DNA from: Acidimicrobiales bacterium
Lineage (GTDB): Bacteria > Actinomycetota > Acidimicrobiia > Acidimicrobiales > SZUA-35
Direction of reading: 5' to 3'
NCBI GenBank assembly: GCA_013003535.1
Contig: JABDIY010000062.1
Span: 1-35,287, forward strand
DNA length: 35,287 nucleotides
Under the pieces are notes generated by a model, which saw only the letters and a list, made by a program, of their open reading frames with translations, was not told the DNA's origin and searched no databases. The translations under genes were made by a program, and so were the position numbers. Shown piece after piece: positions 32,849 through 35,287 of the stretch (position 1 is its first letter; every line of letters starts with the position of its first letter).

Positions 32849-33994
32849 ATGACAACCACAGCGTTTCCCATCCACGTTTCGCCAGCCCAGCCGGGCGGCC
32901 CAGACCTCGTCGCCGAGATCTTCACACAACCCGGCCCGTGTGCGTCGATCTACATTCCGGCCGAGTCAGACCGCACCGGCGCAATCGAGCGTCACTCGTT
33001 GCACGCTTCGAACGCCGGCCGCTCCATCGTGGATCACGGATGGTCCCAGCAAGCTGCCGAGAATGTTCGTTCAGCTTTGGTGGGGCTGGGACCCCACGGC
33101 GGGGCAACGAGCGTGGTGATCGCGTCGCCTGAACGAGTCCTTCTCACTGGCCACCTCGCCGATCCGTACAAGGCTCGGGTGACCGTGGAGGAGCTGCCCG
33201 ACCTGGCCCCCGTGCTGGACTCGGCCTCTCGAACGATCCCCCATGTGGTGGTGCTGGCTGACCGCAGTGGCGCCGACGTGTTCAGCGTGAGTGCGCCGGG
33301 GGCTTCGGCGACCACAACGGTCCACGGCGACACCGAGTACATCCATCGTGGTCATCCGGGCGGATGGTCTCAACGACGGTTTCAGCAGCGGGCCGAAAAC
33401 ACCTGGGAGCACAATGCCAGCGAGGTAGCCGACGAGGTGCGTGACGCCGTGAAGGAAATCGGTGCCCAACTCATCGTTGCGGCGGGCGACGTTCGGGCCA
33501 TCGGCTTCCTTCGTCATGCCCTGGGAAGCACCGCCGATCTCCTGGTTGAAGTGGAAGGATCGCGGCACACCGATGCCGATGTCATTGCACCCCGGGTGAC
33601 CGACGTGGTTGCCTCGGCCGTAGCCGAACGCCGGGCCAAACGGTTGGCGCATCTCCGAGACGCGATCGCCGGCGGGCTCGGGTCTTCCTCCACCCAGGAT
33701 GTGCTACGGGCGCTGCGCCGGGGTGCGGTGGACACGTTATACATCGCCCCGGTTCCTCCCGGGGAGAATACCGCATTCTTCAGCCGAACAGATCCGATGC
33801 TTGTCGCACTGAAAGCGTCGGAGCTGCACGACTTGGCCCCAGCCGACTCCGTTGGATCAGGGTCGTTCATTTCTGCAGCGTTGCGCTCGGCCCTGGCCCA
33901 GCGGTCGCACATCGAGATGGTGCCGAATGCGGCCGTGCTAGGTGAGAATCACTGCGCCGCGACGTTCCGGTTCGACATCAACACCGACACCTGA
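32849..33994 (+). CDS. Rv2629/Balon-like eRF1-family (baeRF) ribosome-associated protein
   Basis: The 381-residue protein resembles mycobacterial Rv2629 (about 374 residues). It has an N-terminal domain with PCASIYIPAESDRTG, a middle VVVLADRSGADVFSV segment, and the diagnostic HPGGWSQRRFQQRAENTWEHNASEVADEV (about 168-196). There the GGWSQ loop takes the place of the eRF1 GGQ. The ending is VVASAVAERRAKRLAHLRDAIAGGLGSSSTQDVLRALRRGAVDTLYIA, the eRF1 domain 3-like part. This family includes Balon, a ribosome hibernation factor that occupies the A site. A role in ribosome protection during stress is inferred from that homology. AAAGAGG stands about 9 bp before the ATG. Confidence 0.85.
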   Translation: MTTTAFPIHVSPAQPGGPDLVAEIFTQPGPCASIYIPAESDRTGAIERHSLHASNAGRSIVDHGWSQQAAENVRSALVGLGPHGGATSVVIASPERVLLTGHLADPYKARVTVEELPDLAPVLDSASRTIPHVVVLADRSGADVFSVSAPGASATTTVHGDTEYIHRGHPGGWSQRRFQQRAENTWEHNASEVADEVRDAVKEIGAQLIVAAGDVRAIGFLRHALGSTADLLVEVEGSRHTDADVIAPRVTDVVASAVAERRAKRLAHLRDAIAGGLGSSSTQDVLRALRRGAVDTLYIAPVPPGENTAFFSRTDPMLVALKASELHDLAPADSVGSGSFISAALRSALAQRSHIEMVPNAAVLGENHCAATFRFDINTDT

Positions 33995-34090
33995 TCAGAC
34001 GCTCCCCAATGGTTCGGTAGCCTTGCGTTCCGACCCGCCGATGGGTAGGTTCTCGCCAGCACCAAGCTCCGCACGAGAGACGAGACCACA

Positions 34091-35287
34091 ATGGTTGAGA
34101 CCCTGCCCTCCGCAACCATTCACCGCATGCGGCACTACCGCAAAAACCGGTTGCTCCAGATGATGCAGGAACTCGACGTTCCGACTCTTCTCATCTACGA
34201 CCCCGTCAACATTCGCTACGCCACCGACAGCCGGAACGTGCAGGTGTATGCCCTGAATCACGACTGCCGGTACCTCTTCATGGCCGCGGACGGCACGACC
34301 GAGCTCTTCGACTGGGTTGCGGGTCACGACGCATACCACGGTCACCTCGACACGATCGACATGGTGCACACTGCCCGCCCCGTGGGTTACATGAGCGACG
34401 GCGAAGAGAACTTTGACAACGCGCTGGCGCTCTGGGCTGATGAGATCACCGCCCTGGTGCGGCGCACGTCGCCCGACGACCTGCGCATTGGCATCGACCG
34501 CCTCACGCCGTTCCAGGCCACCGCTCTGGAAGCCCGAGGCGTGAGCGTCATCAACGGTCAGGCCCCGATCTACCGAGCCCGGGCGGTGAAGGGCCCTGAG
34601 GAGGTCGAAGCCCAGCGTCTGTCGGCCAAGGCCTGCCACGACGGCTTCCAGCGAATGTTCGCTGTCACCCAGCCCGGCGTCACCGAATCGGACATCTGGG
34701 CCCACCTGCACGCCGCCAACATCGAGTGGGAGGGAGAGTGGATCAACGCCCGCTATCTCCTCTCCGGCGAGAAAACGAACCCGTGGGCCCAGGAGACCGG
34801 CCTGCGGATCATCCGACCTGGTGACCTCATCGGATGCGACTCTGACCTGATCGGCCCGTACGGCTACGCCCACGACATCTCCCGCACGTGGATTGCCGAT
34901 GGCAAGCCCGACGACCGGCAGCGTCGCCTCTACGCCGCCTCGTTCGAACACGTACATCGCAACATGGAACTGCTGAAGCCCGGCGTCACCTTCATGGAGC
35001 TCACCGAGAAGGGCTTCACTTACTCGCCCGAACTCGCAGAACAGAACTTCACGACGATCTTCCACGGTCTCGGGCTCGAGAACGAGTGGCCGATCATCAA
35101 ATCGCCCGACAAACGCGACATCCCCGGTGCGTACGGCGGCGGCTACGACGGCGTGATCGAAGCCGGCATGACCCTGTGTATCGAGAGCTACGCCGGCGAG
35201 GTCGGCGGCCCGGACGGCGTGAAGCTCGAAGAGATGGTGCTGATCACCGCCGATGGCTGGGAGCAGCTGTCGACGTACCCGCTCGAC
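34091..35287 (+). CDS. M24-family metalloenzyme resembling DMSP lyase DddP (3' end beyond window)
   Basis: The frame is open from ATG at 34091 to the window end (399 codons). An N-terminal creatinase-like domain (to about residue 170) is followed by the pita-bread domain. Metal-site residues are D250 and D252 (GCDSDLIGPYG), D262 (AHDISRTW), H325 (FHGLGLENEWP), E365 (MTLCIES) and E380 (KLEEMVL). The D250/D252/D262 pattern and the E365-E380 gap of 15 match, from memory, DddP (D295/D297/D307, E406/E421). Wording around them (SDLIGPYG, MELLKPGV, LENEWPI) is also DddP-like. DddP's catalytic Asp six residues after the His is Asn here (N331). DMSP lyase or a peptidase/hydrolase relative are both possible. 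Confidence 0.8.
   Translation, partial: MVETLPSATIHRMRHYRKNRLLQMMQELDVPTLLIYDPVNIRYATDSRNVQVYALNHDCRYLFMAADGTTELFDWVAGHDAYHGHLDTIDMVHTARPVGYMSDGEENFDNALALWADEITALVRRTSPDDLRIGIDRLTPFQATALEARGVSVINGQAPIYRARAVKGPEEVEAQRLSAKACHDGFQRMFAVTQPGVTESDIWAHLHAANIEWEGEWINARYLLSGEKTNPWAQETGLRIIRPGDLIGCDSDLIGPYGYAHDISRTWIADGKPDDRQRRLYAASFEHVHRNMELLKPGVTFMELTEKGFTYSPELAEQNFTTIFHGLGLENEWPIIKSPDKRDIPGAYGGGYDGVIEAGMTLCIESYAGEVGGPDGVKLEEMVLITADGWEQLSTYPLD

Noticed and set aside
32662-32925. 87-codon minus-strand ORF in the tetR/Rv2629-like spacer
   Set aside because: It overlaps the start of the well-supported Rv2629-like gene, has no ribosome-binding site and no recognisable features.
33995-35065. 356-codon minus-strand ORF near the right edge
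   Set aside because: It is antisense to the DddP-like gene, whose plus-strand frame carries all M24 metal ligands and runs off the window.

Overview
The window is about 35 kb of a high-GC actinobacterial chromosome. Three things point that way: a DUF2510/PrsW protein, a maleylpyruvate-isomerase-like (mycothiol-dependent type) protein, and homologues of mycobacterial EF-G2 and Rv2629. A fused oleBC gene and a DddP-like M24 enzyme suggest an environmental, possibly aquatic, lineage such as Acidimicrobiia; this placement is inference. I see no rRNA, tRNA, insertion sequence, prophage or CRISPR array. Most of the DNA is ordinary chromosomal coding sequence in short operons.

Layout. 1-193: non-coding DNA with two kinds of short repeat. 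194-3830: PrsW-type membrane protease, VOC protein, SDR oxidoreductase (all +), then a convergent luciferase-like monooxygenase. 3963-6860 (-): a large secreted protein of six DUF11/DUF7507-like repeats ending in 29 consecutive aspartates and a basic tail. 6861-7521: the only gene-free stretch over 300 bases. It carries a strong promoter and a foldable leader for the repeat protein, plus perfect palindromes in front of a divergent LuxR-type regulator (7522-9489). A DUF2855 protein follows. 10620-15141 (-): a complete, translationally coupled oleA-oleBC-oleD cluster for head-to-head hydrocarbon (long-chain olefin) synthesis through a beta-lactone. 15288-16214: M15-type lipoprotein. 16320-20992: sbcD-sbcC nuclease operon.

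21004-23315: small membrane proteins, a GYD protein, and a MmyB-type regulator divergent from a four-helix membrane protein with a perfect operator between them. 23357-25390 (-): EF-G2-like protein with degenerate GTPase motifs. 25536-27500: ParA-like ATPase, zinc-ribbon protein, META-domain lipoprotein. 27643-28527: class I fructose-bisphosphate aldolase of the Staphylococcus Fda type. 28552-30991 (-): D-amino-acid-oxidase-like flavoprotein, cupin, alpha/beta hydrolase. 31151-32556 (-): TetR regulator coupled to a maleylpyruvate-isomerase-like protein, with a nested operator upstream. 32849-33994: Rv2629/Balon-like ribosome-associated protein. 34091-end: M24 metalloenzyme resembling DMSP lyase DddP, cut by the window edge.

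The most notable items are: (i) the repeat/poly-aspartate surface protein with its candidate three-way-junction leader and neighbouring LuxR regulator; (ii) the compact ole operon with a fused OleBC; (iii) the DddP-like enzyme; and (iv) three well-defined regulator/operator pairs.
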